Positions 54,227 through 62,681 are shown, numbered from the stretch's first letter. The stretch: DNA of 64,000 nt from an uncultured Oscillospiraceae bacterium (GCA_958448395.1 CAUDDP010000001.1:1-64000), one strand, 5' to 3'. A program made the numbers and translations. The notes: generated from the sequence alone by a model not told the origin.

Positions 54227-54922
54227 ATGAAACACGGAAAAAAGTATGTTGACAGCCGCAAGGCTGTAGATGCCAGCAAACAGTATGCTTCCGAAGAAGC
54301 ACTTGGGCTGGTTTGCCAGAACGCAAAGGCTAAATTTGATGAAACCGTAGAAGCACACATTCGTTTGGGCGTTGACTCCAGACATGCTGATCAGCAGGTT
54401 CGTGGTGCAGTTGTTCTGCCGAACGGCACTGGTAAAACGGTTCGTGTCTGTGTATTCTGCAAGGAAGATAAGTATGAAGCAGCAAAGGCTGCCGGTGCAG
54501 ATTATGTCGGCGGTCAGGATCTCGTAGAAAAAATCACAAAAGAAAACTGGATGGATTTCGATGTTGTCATCGCTTCTCCGGACATGATGGGTCTGGTTGG
54601 TCGTTTGGGTAAAATCCTTGGTCCACGTGGCTTGATGCCGAACCCAAAGGCTGGTACTGTTACACCAGATGTTGCAAAGGCAATCACCGAAGCAAAGGCT
54701 GGTAAAATTGAGTACCGTTTGGACAAGACTAACATCATTCACTGCCCGATCGGAAAGGCTTCTTTCGGTACAGAAAAGCTGGTTCAGAACTTTGAAGTTC
54801 TAATGGATGCTATCGTAAAGGCAAAGCCGTCTGCTGCAAAGGGTACCTATCTGAAATCCTGCACCGTTACTTCTACAATGGGTGTTGGCGTAAAGGTTTC
54901 TACCACAAAGTATGGCGTTTGA
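54227..54922 (+). CDS. rplA: 50S ribosomal protein L1
   Basis: This 231-residue L1-stalk protein contains the conserved [20 protein letters not shown] segment near residues 125-144. It starts [15 protein letters not shown] and has TLPNGTGK-like [13 protein letters not shown] near 66. L1 is also the known translational repressor of the rplKA message. It is the last gene before a clear terminator. Confidence 0.96.
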   Translation: MKHGKKYVDSRKAVDASKQYASEEALGLVCQNAKAKFDETVEAHIRLGVDSRHADQQVRGAVVLPNGTGKTVRVCVFCKEDKYEAAKAAGADYVGGQDLVEKITKENWMDFDVVIASPDMMGLVGRLGKILGPRGLMPNPKAGTVTPDVAKAITEAKAGKIEYRLDKTNIIHCPIGKASFGTEKLVQNFEVLMDAIVKAKPSAAKGTYLKSCTVTSTMGVGVKVSTTKYGV

Positions 54923-54946
54923 TCACAAAATTCACATTTTATAATG

Positions 54947-54990
54947 CAAAAACCGTACAACCTATCTTTGGACAGGCTGTACGGTTTTTT
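54947..54990 (+). terminator. Terminator after rplA
   Basis: AAAACCGTACA pairs with TGTACGGTTTT around a loop, followed by TTTTTT, 25 bases past the rplA stop. Confidence 0.88.
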
Positions 54991-55069
54991 ATTCGTTTTC
55001 TACACTTATTTTTTTGTAAAGCATAAAATTGTTCAGAGACGGCTTATTTATGATAAAAAACCAACCTGC

Positions 55070-55300
55070 TTATTTTCCCTGTCGTTCCGGATACGGTGTC
55101 TTCACATCAGTGCGTTCCATGAGATAGTCTACACTGGTGTGAAAAATATCTGCAATCTTCCCCAATATTTCCGGACTCGGCATCCGCACACCGGTTTCAT
55201 AGCTGGAATATGTTCTGCGGTTGATAAACAATAAGTCTGCCATTTGTTGCTGCGTAAAATCCGCATCTTCCCGTAAATTGCGAATCCGCTGATAGATCAT
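55070..55300 (-). CDS. XRE-family (Cro/CI) helix-turn-helix regulator
   Basis: This 76-residue DNA-binding protein has the HTH_3 layout IRNLREDADFTQQQMADLL, then RRTYSSYETGVRMPS and ILGKIADIFHTSVDYLM. There is no effector domain. It is transcribed against the flanking ribosomal genes and divergently from a small ORF that has a TTGACA-CATAAT promoter. An imperfect GGCACA/TGTGGC dyad in that promoter could be its operator. The AAGGAGG site is strong. Confidence 0.85.
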   Translation of the reverse strand: MIYQRIRNLREDADFTQQQMADLLFINRRTYSSYETGVRMPSPEILGKIADIFHTSVDYLMERTDVKTPYPERQGK

Positions 55301-55350
55301 AAATTCCCCTCCTTTTTCTCTTTTATTCTATCATTCTACATTTTCTCCCA

Positions 55351-55379
55351 TTGACATTTGGCACATATTGTGGCATAAT
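55351..55379 (+). promoter_or_regulatory. Promoter of the 63-residue ORF with a possible operator
   Basis: TTGACA (55351-55356) and CATAAT (55374-55379) are 17 bases apart. The spacer holds an imperfect dyad, GGCACATATTGTGGC. Confidence 0.65.
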
Positions 55380-55404
55380 GAGAGAAGATAGGAGGTGATT
55401 CTAC

Positions 55405-55596
55405 ATGGAACTGTATCAAAAACCTTATTTCGCATTATTTTCTGAAATCTGTAATACCATTGAATCGCTGGAAGCGATCCTGCAAGCAAATTCCCTGCCG
55501 GAACCTGTTCAAAATACCTTGCAAAAACAAATCCTGAACCTGAAAAAAAGCCAACAGCAAACAGAAGAATATCTGATTTCCAGACCATTTTTTTAA
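55405..55596 (+). CDS. Small uncharacterised protein next to the XRE regulator
   Basis: I do not recognise this 63-residue protein. It starts MELYQKPYFALFSEI, is mainly helical by composition, Gln/Leu-rich with a possible short coiled coil (about residues 15-55), and has no membrane segment or cysteine pair apart from one Cys. A strong AGGAGG site 9 bases upstream and a clear promoter argue that it is a real gene. Its divergent XRE neighbour suggests a regulator-target pair. Confidence 0.6.
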   Translation: MELYQKPYFALFSEICNTIESLEAILQANSLPEPVQNTLQKQILNLKKSQQQTEEYLISRPFF

Positions 55597-55612
55597 TTTT
55601 TTAAAAAAAGAC

Positions 55613-55641
55613 TTGACAAACGGCAAAAAATGTGATATAGT
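55613..55641 (+). promoter_or_regulatory. rplJL promoter
   Basis: TTGACA (55613-55618) and TATAGT (55636-55641) are 17 bases apart, directly before the L10 leader. Confidence 0.8.
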
Positions 55642-55649
55642 ATAAAGCG

Positions 55650-55777
55650 TTGTGTAACGCAACCTGAATATCGTATTCTAAAGACAGCTGGTGGCATCTG
55701 CCGTAAATCCAGCCGAGGAATTGCTCTATCAAGAATGATACTGCCGCATTCCCTGTCGAATAGCGGCTTTTTTTTTT
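55650..55777 (+). ncRNA. L10 ribosomal protein leader
   Basis: The segment AAGACAGCTGGTGGCA ... AAATCCAGCCGAGG is the conserved L10(L12)4 binding region that mimics 23S rRNA. A GCCGC/GCGGC terminator stem (55743-55767) with ten T follows, so excess L10 would lower rplJL expression by attenuation. Confidence 0.88.
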
Positions 55778-55831
55778 GATTGTGATAGCATTTCTTTGAT
55801 ACGATAACAATAGTATCGGAGGTGAATTCAC

Positions 55832-56347
55832 ATGGCAAGTGAAAAGATTCTGGAAAGCAAAAAGGCAAAGGTTGTCGCTCTGACTGAAAAGTTGCAGAAC
55901 AGCGTTTCTTTCGTGCTGGTTGACTACAAGGGGATTACCGTGGAAGAAGATACCAAGCTGAGAAAAGAACTGCGGGAAGCAAATGTTTCTTACACCGTTG
56001 AAAAGAACTCTATGCTCCGTTTTGCATTTAAGGAAATGGGCATTGCAGATACATTCGAAGAAGTTCTGCACGGCACCACTGCGATCGCTGTTTCTAACGA
56101 CGATCAGACTGCTCCGGCTCGTATTCTGGGCAAGTTCGCTGAAACCAAGCCAGAAAGCTTCAATCTGAAGGCTGGTTACGTAGAAGGCACTGCTTACGAC
56201 ACCGCCGGTGTTTTGGCACTGTCCAAGATCCCGTCCAAGGATGTTCTGTTGGCACAGCTCGTTGGTTCTTTGCAGGGACCGCTGCGGAAGCTGGCTGCTA
56301 CTTTGCAGGCTCTGGCAGACAAGAAGAACGAAGAAGAAGCTGCATAA
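55832..56347 (+). CDS. rplJ: 50S ribosomal protein L10
   Basis: This 171-residue stalk-base protein begins MASEKILESKKAKVVALTEK. It has VDYKGITVEEDTKLRKELRE near residues 30-50, YTVEKNSMLRFA near 53, and a C-terminal helix (LQALADKKNEEEAA) that binds L7/L12 dimers. A GGAGG site precedes the ATG. Expression is probably controlled by the L10 leader. Confidence 0.95.
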   Translation: MASEKILESKKAKVVALTEKLQNSVSFVLVDYKGITVEEDTKLRKELREANVSYTVEKNSMLRFAFKEMGIADTFEEVLHGTTAIAVSNDDQTAPARILGKFAETKPESFNLKAGYVEGTAYDTAGVLALSKIPSKDVLLAQLVGSLQGPLRKLAATLQALADKKNEEEAA

Positions 56348-56427
56348 GGCAGCCATTCGTCCGTCGTCCGGCTGCCGCATGACGGCATAGCGGACAACTT
56401 TACAATATTATAAAGGAGATTACTATC

Positions 56428-56802
56428 ATGGCATCTGAAAAGATTTTAAATTTCATTGAAGAAATCAAGACCCTGTCTGTTCTGGAACTGTCCGAACTGA
56501 TCGACGCAATTCAGGAAGAATTCGGTGTAACTGCTGTTATGGCTACTGCTCCGGGTGCAGGTGCAGGTGCAGCTGCTGCTGAAGAAGAAAAGACCGAATT
56601 TGATGTTGTTCTGGCTTCCTTTGGTGACGCTAAGATGGCTGTTATCAAGGCTGCTAAGGACGCTCTGGGTCTGGGTCTGAAGGAAGCAAAGGCAGTTGTT
56701 GAATCTGCTCCGGCTACCATCAAGGAAGGCATTTCCAAGGCTGATGCAGAAGCTCTGAAGGCTAAGCTGGAAGAAGCTGGTGCAACCATCGAAATCAAGT
56801 AA
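56428..56802 (+). CDS. rplL: 50S ribosomal protein L7/L12
   Basis: This 124-residue stalk protein has an N-terminal dimerisation helix pair ([19 protein letters not shown]), an Ala/Gly hinge (about 38-50), and a C-terminal domain with [21 protein letters not shown] and [14 protein letters not shown]. It is followed directly by a terminator. The AAGGAG site lies 10 bases before the ATG. Confidence 0.96.
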   Translation: MASEKILNFIEEIKTLSVLELSELIDAIQEEFGVTAVMATAPGAGAGAAAAEEEKTEFDVVLASFGDAKMAVIKAAKDALGLGLKEAKAVVESAPATIKEGISKADAEALKAKLEEAGATIEIK

Positions 56803-56829
56803 GATTTTCGATTGTACAAAATCATTGAT

Positions 56830-56866
56830 ATCCTGCGGTTGTTATCTCACAGCCGCAGGATTTTTT
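56830..56866 (+). terminator. Terminator after rplL
   Basis: ATCCTGCGGTTGT (56830-56842) pairs with ACAGCCGCAGGAT (56849-56861) and is followed by TTTTTT. Confidence 0.9.
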
Positions 56867-56904
56867 GTATCTGCGTTGCTCGCTAATATAATGTGCGTGC
56901 GATA

Positions 56905-56995
56905 AAAATGCACGGAAATCAATTTTTTATTTTCTTTCACGGATACCAATCTCATTTCCGCCGGCAGATAAAACGCTCTCATCGAACTCACGTTG
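56905..56995 (-). repeat. Dispersed repeat fragment, copy D
   Basis: On the minus strand this holds GTGAGTTCGATGAGAGCG (shared with the right end of copy A), then GCCGGCGGAAATGAGATTGG, TATCCGTGA and GATTTCCGTGCAT (shared with copies B and C). It fills most of the gap between rplL and bofA; nothing else is seen there apart from the palindrome at 57062. Confidence 0.65.
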
Positions 56996-57061
56996 AAAAT
57001 GGATTTCTGTGCAAATCATGCCGATGAACACATATTAACATGTACAACTTGAAAGCAGAGT

Positions 57062-57087
57062 GGCTCTGCAAAATATTTTGCAGAGCC
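57062..57087. terminator. Perfect 26-bp palindrome at the end of the bofA operon
   Basis: Both 13-bp arms (GGCTCTGCAAAAT and its complement) are perfect and abut the bofA stop codon. A third copy of GCAGAG at 57055 allows an alternative hairpin with CTCTGC. A T run occurs only on the plus side, so a terminator role for bofA is uncertain. Confidence 0.4.
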
Positions 57088-57089
57088 TT

Positions 57090-57344
57090 TTACAGGAGAA
57101 AGTGCAGTACTGTCATCAGCACAACACCCGGTACACCAAGAATAACCGCCTGCATCAAGTTAAACAGGCTGACTTCCGGTGAAAAACCAATCCAATGTCC
57201 AAAATAATGCAGCAGCAACAATGCTGCCACACCGGTCAGTGTTCCCCGCAGCAGCGAACGGATGACATGCTTGCGATGTAGATAGAAACTGCCCATAAAT
57301 AAAGCGAGTGCTGCCCAGATTGCCCAAAAAACAATACGTTCCAT
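57090..57344 (-). CDS. bofA: BofA-family sporulation inhibitor-like membrane protein
   Basis: This 84-residue protein has about three hydrophobic segments and the BofA ending SLFNLMQAVILGVPGVVLM. In Bacillus, BofA inhibits SpoIVFB, the intramembrane protease that activates sigma-K. Here it is last in a run of small clostridial genes. Without SpoIVFB in view, the function is only inferred. Confidence 0.78.
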   Translation of the reverse strand: MERIVFWAIWAALALFMGSFYLHRKHVIRSLLRGTLTGVAALLLLHYFGHWIGFSPEVSLFNLMQAVILGVPGVVLMTVLHFLL

Positions 57345-57362
57345 CCTGTTTCTTCCTCCGTC

Positions 57363-57698
57363 TTATGTCAATAAATAGGCCAATGCCATCATCAGTTTTT
57401 TATCTCCACCTTCTTTGTACAGCATGACCAACAGCACCAGAATCAAAATCTGATCTTTATCCAGCTTCTCCAGCAATTCCACTGGATTCCAATTCCCAAG
57501 AATACCAGCCTGCAATGATTTCTGTGATTCTTTCGGCGGTGGTGGTTTTGGTGCAGTTGGTTCTTCTCGCAGCGGTAAAAAATCATAGCTGGACGGCTGC
57601 GGTCTTTTTGGCGGTACGGCACGATGATACATCTCCCGGGAACGGCGAATGGCATCCTGCCGCATAGCATCGCCGTCCCTTCTGGTATATTGCGGCAC
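57363..57698 (-). CDS. Small clostridial protein with C-terminal hydrophobic segment
   Basis: There is no named function. The 111-residue product starts at GTG 57698, supported by AAGGAGG 7 bases upstream. The N-terminal 60 residues are Pro/Arg-rich and probably disordered. The end, LDKDQILILVLLVMLYKEG ... LMMALAYLLT, is a pattern I associate with short proteins of spore-forming clostridia. It lies 18 bases before bofA. Confidence 0.65.
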   Translation of the reverse strand: MPQYTRRDGDAMRQDAIRRSREMYHRAVPPKRPQPSSYDFLPLREEPTAPKPPPPKESQKSLQAGILGNWNPVELLEKLDKDQILILVLLVMLYKEGGDKKLMMALAYLLT

Positions 57699-57851
57699 AC
57701 CGGTTCGCCTCCTTTTTGATACGCTTCAGCCTGTATACCGGCTTTTTCTGAAAGTAATACAGCAGTGCAGCACACTGCCCAAAAATCATATATGCGAAGA
57801 CGATCCATTTAACGTCTGTTTTCCGGCAGATAAACTCTTGAAAATAATATT

Positions 57852-58217
57852 TTACAGCAAATCCTTCATCATACCGCTCTCTTTCAAAAGGGTCCACATC
57901 GAAAGCAGTTTCAGCAATTTTACTGCTTTCTCCACCTTCTTCTGCCGCTCTGCTCGTAAATGCGGTTTCAAAGCCAGCAATAGTGCAGCATCCGGATCCT
58001 CCCCAGCTGATCCCATCAGCTGAGATACTTTCATCAATGCACCCAAATCAAAACCGCCGCCACTCTCCTCTTCGGATTCTGCGGTATCTGCTGGCGACGT
58101 TTCCCCCTTCTCCTGTTCCCCTGCATCCAACTGCAACATTTGTGCCAATTCCTGCAATTGCTGCATACTTTCCGGGTCAGACAGCAGCGACTGCATTTTC
58201 TCCATCATACCATCCAT
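57852..58217 (-). CDS. Uncharacterised small clostridial protein
   Basis: This 121-residue protein starts MDGMMEKMQSLLSDPESMQQLQEL. An acidic low-complexity middle (about 32-55) is followed by a Gly/helical part ALMKVSQLMG and a basic helix LRAERQKKVEKAVKLLKLL. It is cytoplasmic by composition. It lies 4 bases after its upstream neighbour, so the two are translated from one message. Its function is unknown. Confidence 0.65.
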   Translation of the reverse strand: MDGMMEKMQSLLSDPESMQQLQELAQMLQLDAGEQEKGETSPADTAESEEESGGGFDLGALMKVSQLMGSAGEDPDAALLLALKPHLRAERQKKVEKAVKLLKLLSMWTLLKESGMMKDLL

Positions 58218-58221
58218 GTAA

Positions 58222-58464
58222 TTACTGCTTTCCCATCAGCTTTTCATATAATGCTTTCGCCTGCGGTGCATTCATCAGCTGTTCCATTTTCTTTGGATCT
58301 TTCAACAGATTCTGCATTGTAGCAGCTTCCTTTTTAGGCATTTTCTGCATCGCCTGCTCCAGTTTGCCAGACTCTAAATCTGACCGCAGCTGTTCCGGTG
58401 AAACACCTAACTTTTTTCCTACCATCTGTAATAATCCATCCATTTGCGAAGGCTGCATTTTCAT
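58222..58464 (-). CDS. Uncharacterised small helical protein
   Basis: This 80-residue protein, rich in Met, Lys and Gln, starts MKMQPSQMDGLLQMVG. It is all helix by composition and resembles its downstream neighbour in the recurring SPEQLRSDL/DPKKMEQLM-like pattern. The second of two tandem ATG codons has better spacing from AAAGGAG. It is first of the four-gene bofA run. Confidence 0.65.
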   Translation of the reverse strand: MKMQPSQMDGLLQMVGKKLGVSPEQLRSDLESGKLEQAMQKMPKKEAATMQNLLKDPKKMEQLMNAPQAKALYEKLMGKQ

Positions 58465-58488
58465 CATGAACTCCTTTCAAAAAACAGG

Positions 58489-58517
58489 TTGTAATTACGG
58501 TACATTTATGCTATAAT
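58489..58517 (+). promoter_or_regulatory. Promoter of the YfcE-like phosphoesterase gene
   Basis: TTGTAA (58489-58494) and TATAAT (58512-58517) are 17 bases apart. The transcript has a roughly 95-base leader. Confidence 0.7.
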
Positions 58518-58619
58518 AGGAAGGGATGTCATTTTACATGACAGAACATTCCATGTTGTCACGCTCCATTTTTATTCACGTGTAAATTCATAAAAAATCA
58601 AATAGAAAGGATCCCTATC

Positions 58620-59108
58620 ATGCGAATTATTGTACTATCCGATACCCATGGCAATTATCGGGTACTGGAAACGATTCTCACACGTCATGCGAATGCAGAT
58701 GCCTGCATTCACCTCGGAGACGGTGAAACAGAAATAAGACAATTTTTATCCAATCATCCGGAATGGCAGCAAAAATTCTTTGCTGTAAAAGGAAATTGTG
58801 ACTTTAACAACGAAATGCCAATGATCCTGACATTGGATCTCATTCCAAATCACCGGATTTTCGCTGCACATGGCAACCGTCATGCTGTCAACTATACCTC
58901 TGATATGATCTTACAAGCAGCAAAAGAACAGAATTGTGATATTGTCCTGCATGGACATACCCATGTCCGCTGTAAGGAATACCTGCCAGATGGTACTTAC
59001 CTGCTGAATCCCGGCAGTGCTTCCCGCCCAAGAGACGGTATGCCGCCGTCCTATGCTTACATTGATTATGAAAAGGGCGGCATTTTCATCACACATATTT
59101 CTCTCTAA
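58620..59108 (+). CDS. YfcE/MJ0936-family metallophosphoesterase
   Basis: This 162-residue calcineurin-like phosphoesterase has the full metal-site series: LSDTHGN at residues 6-12, LGDGETE near 37, KGNCD near 60, AAHGNRH near 86 and LHGHTHV near 113. Members hydrolyse phosphodiesters in vitro; the natural substrate is unknown. It has an AAAGGA site and its own promoter. Confidence 0.88.
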   Translation: MRIIVLSDTHGNYRVLETILTRHANADACIHLGDGETEIRQFLSNHPEWQQKFFAVKGNCDFNNEMPMILTLDLIPNHRIFAAHGNRHAVNYTSDMILQAAKEQNCDIVLHGHTHVRCKEYLPDGTYLLNPGSASRPRDGMPPSYAYIDYEKGGIFITHISL

Positions 59109-59182
59109 CCCGATCCTCTATCCTTATTCTATGCAGAAATAAAAAAAAGTTTCCTGTATTTCTAACATTCCGGAGGTTTCTC

Positions 59183-61597
59183 ATGATGCAGCTTACCATT
59201 CGCAAACCTTTTTCCAGCCATTCCGTTTACAAAAACTATTTACTTGCTTTTTTACTCGGCTTTGGAGCATTGTTCATTGTTTATCTGCCTGCCATATGCA
59301 TGGAGCATGGCTACTTTTTCTATTACGGAGACTATAACTCTCAGCAGCTTCCGTTCTACTCGCTTGCCAATGACGCTGTCCGAAGCGGTAGTTTCGGCTG
59401 GAACTGGTATACCGATCTTGGTGCAAACTTCGTTGGCTCTTATGCCTTTTATCTATTGGGAAGCCCATTTTTCTGGTTGACCACCATTCTGCCAAGAAGC
59501 TGGGTACTCTATGCAATGCCAGTGCTGCTCTCTATGAAACATGGCATTGCTGCCCTGACTGCCTATGCCTACATACAACGATTTGTTCGCAGCCGAAATG
59601 CAGCACTGATTGGCGGTCTCCTTTATGCCTTCTCTGGTTTTCAGCTCTTCAACCTCTTTTTCAACCACTTTCAGGATGTCACTGCGTTTTTTCCGCTTAT
59701 GCTGATTGCAATGGAAGAAGCTGTCAACCACAACCGAAAAGGCGTGTTTGCATTGTCTGTTGCACTAATGGGCTGTATCAACTACTTTTTCTTTACGGGA
59801 CAAGCCGTTTTTCTGGTGCTGTATTTCATTGTACGCTGCTTCTCAAAGGACTTTCGGGCAACACCAAAAAAGTTTTTCCTGTTGGTGCTGGAGGCTGTTA
59901 TCGGCGTACTGCTTGCCTGTTTTATGCTTCTGCCATCTGCATTGGCGATTCTGGCAAACAACCGCATTACTTCTCGGCTATACGGCATGGACATGCTTGC
60001 CTACAGCGATTCCACTCGCATCTGGCGGATCATCGAAAGCTTTTTCCTGATTCCGGATGTTCCAGCCAGACCCAACCTCTTCTACAGCAATGAGGCAAAA
60101 TGGGCATCAATTGGCGGCTACTTACCGCTGTTTTCCATGGTCGGCGTTCTCTCTTTCTGCAAGCATAAGGACGGACATTGGGCAAAACGACTGGTACTCC
60201 TCTGTACAATTTGTGCCTGTATTCCTATTTTAAACAGCTGCTTCTATGCTTTAAACGGCTCTTACTATGCAAGATGGTTCTATATGCCCATTTGTATCAT
60301 GGCATTGATGACTGCTTATGTATTAGACAACACAACCATTTCCGTGAAATACGGTTTTGGCATTACGACGCTGATGATGGCAGCATTTGGTTTGATTTCG
60401 ATTCTGCCGAAAAAAGACGGCGATACGGTCACATGGGGGAAATTTGCAGAATATCCACTGTATTTCTATTTGACCCTCGGCATTTGTGTCATTTCCCTTG
60501 GAGCAGCTGGATTCTTATTCTACCGCAGAAAGAACGGAAAACCAATCTATGCAATCGCCCTGCCGTTAACCGTTGCCGCCTGCACCTTCTGCACCATGAG
60601 TGTGGTTTACTTTGGAGCGTATACACCAACACGGGCTGAGGAATACATTGACAAGGCAATTGACAAAGAAGGCGATGTCACCATTGCCGTTTCATCGGAT
60701 GATTTCTTTCGGATTGATATTTCACAGGACAGGGATAATTATCCTATGTTCTGGGGACTCCCGTGTATGCGGACATTCCATAGTATCGTACCTGCTTCTA
60801 TTATGGAATTCTATTCGGAAATCGGTGTCACCAGGGATGTTGCTTCCCGTGCTGAATTGGAATATAAGGCCATCCGTCATCTATTTTCTGTCCGGTATTA
60901 CTTCGATGAAATCACGGAGTACAACTTAGAACCCGATGGCATTGACCTGCCGGGATTTTCCTACTATGATACCCAAAATGGTTTCTTCGTTTACAAGAAT
61001 GATTATGCGTTGCCCATGGGATTTACGTTTGACACATATGTGGAAGAATCTCACTGGAAAAACCATACCGAAGAAGCACGCTGTAATTTACTGCTGCGTG
61101 CACTGGTGCTGAACCAGGAGCAAGTGGAACAATACGGGAAATGGATGCATCCTCTCCCTGTCTCTGACAGAACAATGACAGATGAGGATTTGCTGAAGGA
61201 ATGCAAAGAACGGGCAGCAACTGCCTGTGAGACATTCCAATATGACAGCAAGGGATTCCAAGCAACCATCGAAACAGAATCGCCCAACCTGGTCTTTTTC
61301 AGTGTGCCATGGGACGAAGGCTGGTCAGCAGAAGTCAACGGAGAACCAGTAGACATTGAAAAAGTAGACATCGGCTTTATGGCAGTACCGGTATCGTCTG
61401 GAAATAGTAAAATTGTCTTTACCTATCACACCCCAGGACTGAAAACCGGTGCATTGCTCTCATTGGGTGGACTGGTATTGCTAATCGGCTATCTGACAAC
61501 AGCGTATATTTTAAAAAAGAAATCGCATCCTTCTTTAGAAACTACCGTTTGCTGTATGGATTATACAGCAGAGGAAACAACGGATTTTCAAGCATAA
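59183..61597 (+). CDS. YfhO-family polytopic membrane protein (GT-C type)
   Basis: This 804-residue protein has about 12-13 membrane helices, an early extracellular loop with YYGDYNSQQLPFYS (about 48-61), and a large exported region (about 475-760) before a last helix. YfhO proteins are predicted GT-C glycosyltransferases; in Bacillus and Listeria, members add sugars to lipoteichoic acid. That activity here is inferred. GGAGG precedes two ATG codons. Confidence 0.82.
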   Translation: MMQLTIRKPFSSHSVYKNYLLAFLLGFGALFIVYLPAICMEHGYFFYYGDYNSQQLPFYSLANDAVRSGSFGWNWYTDLGANFVGSYAFYLLGSPFFWLTTILPRSWVLYAMPVLLSMKHGIAALTAYAYIQRFVRSRNAALIGGLLYAFSGFQLFNLFFNHFQDVTAFFPLMLIAMEEAVNHNRKGVFALSVALMGCINYFFFTGQAVFLVLYFIVRCFSKDFRATPKKFFLLVLEAVIGVLLACFMLLPSALAILANNRITSRLYGMDMLAYSDSTRIWRIIESFFLIPDVPARPNLFYSNEAKWASIGGYLPLFSMVGVLSFCKHKDGHWAKRLVLLCTICACIPILNSCFYALNGSYYARWFYMPICIMALMTAYVLDNTTISVKYGFGITTLMMAAFGLISILPKKDGDTVTWGKFAEYPLYFYLTLGICVISLGAAGFLFYRRKNGKPIYAIALPLTVAACTFCTMSVVYFGAYTPTRAEEYIDKAIDKEGDVTIAVSSDDFFRIDISQDRDNYPMFWGLPCMRTFHSIVPASIMEFYSEIGVTRDVASRAELEYKAIRHLFSVRYYFDEITEYNLEPDGIDLPGFSYYDTQNGFFVYKNDYALPMGFTFDTYVEESHWKNHTEEARCNLLLRALVLNQEQVEQYGKWMHPLPVSDRTMTDEDLLKECKERAATACETFQYDSKGFQATIETESPNLVFFSVPWDEGWSAEVNGEPVDIEKVDIGFMAVPVSSGNSKIVFTYHTPGLKTGALLSLGGLVLLIGYLTTAYILKKKSHPSLETTVCCMDYTAEETTDFQA

Positions 61598-61656
61598 ACG
61601 CATTCTCAAACACCAAGCGAAAACAAGATCCATTACAGGTAGAAAGGAAGTTTCAA

Positions 61657-62208
61657 ATGCATTTAAAAGAATTTACCAAGAGCAGTAAATTGGTCTATGA
61701 AGCAAAAATCTTTCATGTAACAAGAGACACGGCGGAATTGGAAGACGGCAAATTGGTACAGCGGGATGTGGTACACCACAGCGGTGGCGTATGCGTGGTA
61801 CCGCTGACAGAACGCAATACCGTACTCATGGTACAACAATATCGCTATCCATTCCACGAAGTCACATTGGAGATTCCTGCTGGAAAGCGGGAAAAAGGAG
61901 AAGATCCGCTGCAATGTGGTCTGCGGGAACTGCGGGAAGAGGTCGGACGAACCTGCAAAAAGTATACAGAACTCGGATGCCTCTACCCAACACCAGCTTA
62001 TGATACGGAGATCATTTATATGTACCTCGCACAGGAACTCTCCCAGCCCATGCAGCAGGAACTGGATGCCGGTGAATTTCTGGACATTATTGAGCTGCCA
62101 TTAGAAGATGTCGTAAAAATGGTGATGGACGGAAAAATTCCAGATGCAAAAACCCAAACTGCCATCCTGAAAACCTGGACATTCCTGCAAATTCAGGGTA
62201 AAAAATAA
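61657..62208 (+). CDS. Nudix hydrolase, ADP-ribose pyrophosphatase type
   Basis: This 183-residue protein has the Nudix box GKREKGEDPLQCGLRELREEVG (positions about 71-92; key residues REL-REEVG) preceded by EIPAGK. This is typical of ADP-ribose pyrophosphatases (NudF/YqkG). A Pro in YPTPAYDTE 17 residues after the box also fits the ADP-ribose group. The ATG at 61657 follows GAAAGGAAG. The longer upstream frame overlaps yfhO and is not supported. Confidence 0.85.
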   Translation: MHLKEFTKSSKLVYEAKIFHVTRDTAELEDGKLVQRDVVHHSGGVCVVPLTERNTVLMVQQYRYPFHEVTLEIPAGKREKGEDPLQCGLRELREEVGRTCKKYTELGCLYPTPAYDTEIIYMYLAQELSQPMQQELDAGEFLDIIELPLEDVVKMVMDGKIPDAKTQTAILKTWTFLQIQGKK

Positions 62209-62239
62209 GGACAGCCTGCTGTTTTTAAGCAGGTTGTCC
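62209..62239. terminator. Terminator between the Nudix gene and spoVG
   Basis: GGACAGCCTGCT pairs with AGCAGGTTGTCC around a seven-base loop. The T-rich run lies on the minus side (TTATTTTTT), so it mainly ends spoVG transcripts. Confidence 0.8.
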
Positions 62240-62269
62240 CAAAAGAAAGCGATAATCAATGGTTAGAAA

Positions 62270-62581
62270 TTACACATTTTGCGTATATTCTGTATTCTGT
62301 GCAGATGCCATTTCCGCCTCCATCAGTGCCAGGTGCTGTTTGTAGGTTTCCATAATCTGTGCTTCCATTTCCTTTCTGGCAGCAACAGAGATCGGATGCA
62401 CGATATCCCGGAATACACCATTCTCATCTTTTCGGCTCGGCATTGCAACAAAAAGACGTTCATCACCCTGCACAATTTTGATGTCATGTACGGCAAGCAT
62501 ATTGTCCAGCGTGATGGAAACAATCGCACGCAGCCGTCCTTCTGTGATGATTCTTCTGATCTTGATATCTGTGATTTCCAT
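62270..62581 (-). CDS. spoVG: SpoVG, RNA/DNA-binding regulator
   Basis: This 103-residue protein starts MEITDIKIRRI and has the conserved AIVSITLDNMLAVHDIKIV and MPSRKDENGVFRDIVHPI segments (each read in parts, key residues near 20-35 and 47-64). SpoVG homologues bind nucleic acids and affect sporulation, capsule and virulence regulation. The C-terminal 20 residues are variable. It has an AGGAGG site and a hairpin-containing leader. Confidence 0.93.
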   Translation of the reverse strand: MEITDIKIRRIITEGRLRAIVSITLDNMLAVHDIKIVQGDERLFVAMPSRKDENGVFRDIVHPISVAARKEMEAQIMETYKQHLALMEAEMASAQNTEYTQNV

Positions 62582-62634
62582 AAGATGACCTCCTTTTAGA
62601 CAGCGTAACCAGACTTGCAGCTGTGGCTACATTA

Positions 62635-62681
62635 CCGGTTTTCCCGTATCCGCAGCTTATGGATAGTATGGGAAAAACCGG
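62635..62681 (-). promoter_or_regulatory. Hairpin in the spoVG leader
   Basis: CCGGTTTTTCCC and GGGAAAACCGG form an outer stem with a single bulged T. An inner ATCC/GGAT stem lies within. It starts about 55 bases upstream of the spoVG ATG. Confidence 0.5.

Noticed and set aside
57583..57897. 104-codon minus-strand ORF with a hydrophobic stretch between two small bofA-run genes
   Set aside because: The only starts (GTG 57897 and later) have no ribosome site, and the frame overlaps the better supported gene at 57363-57698 by over 110 bases. The hydrophobic segment is notable but does not prove a gene.
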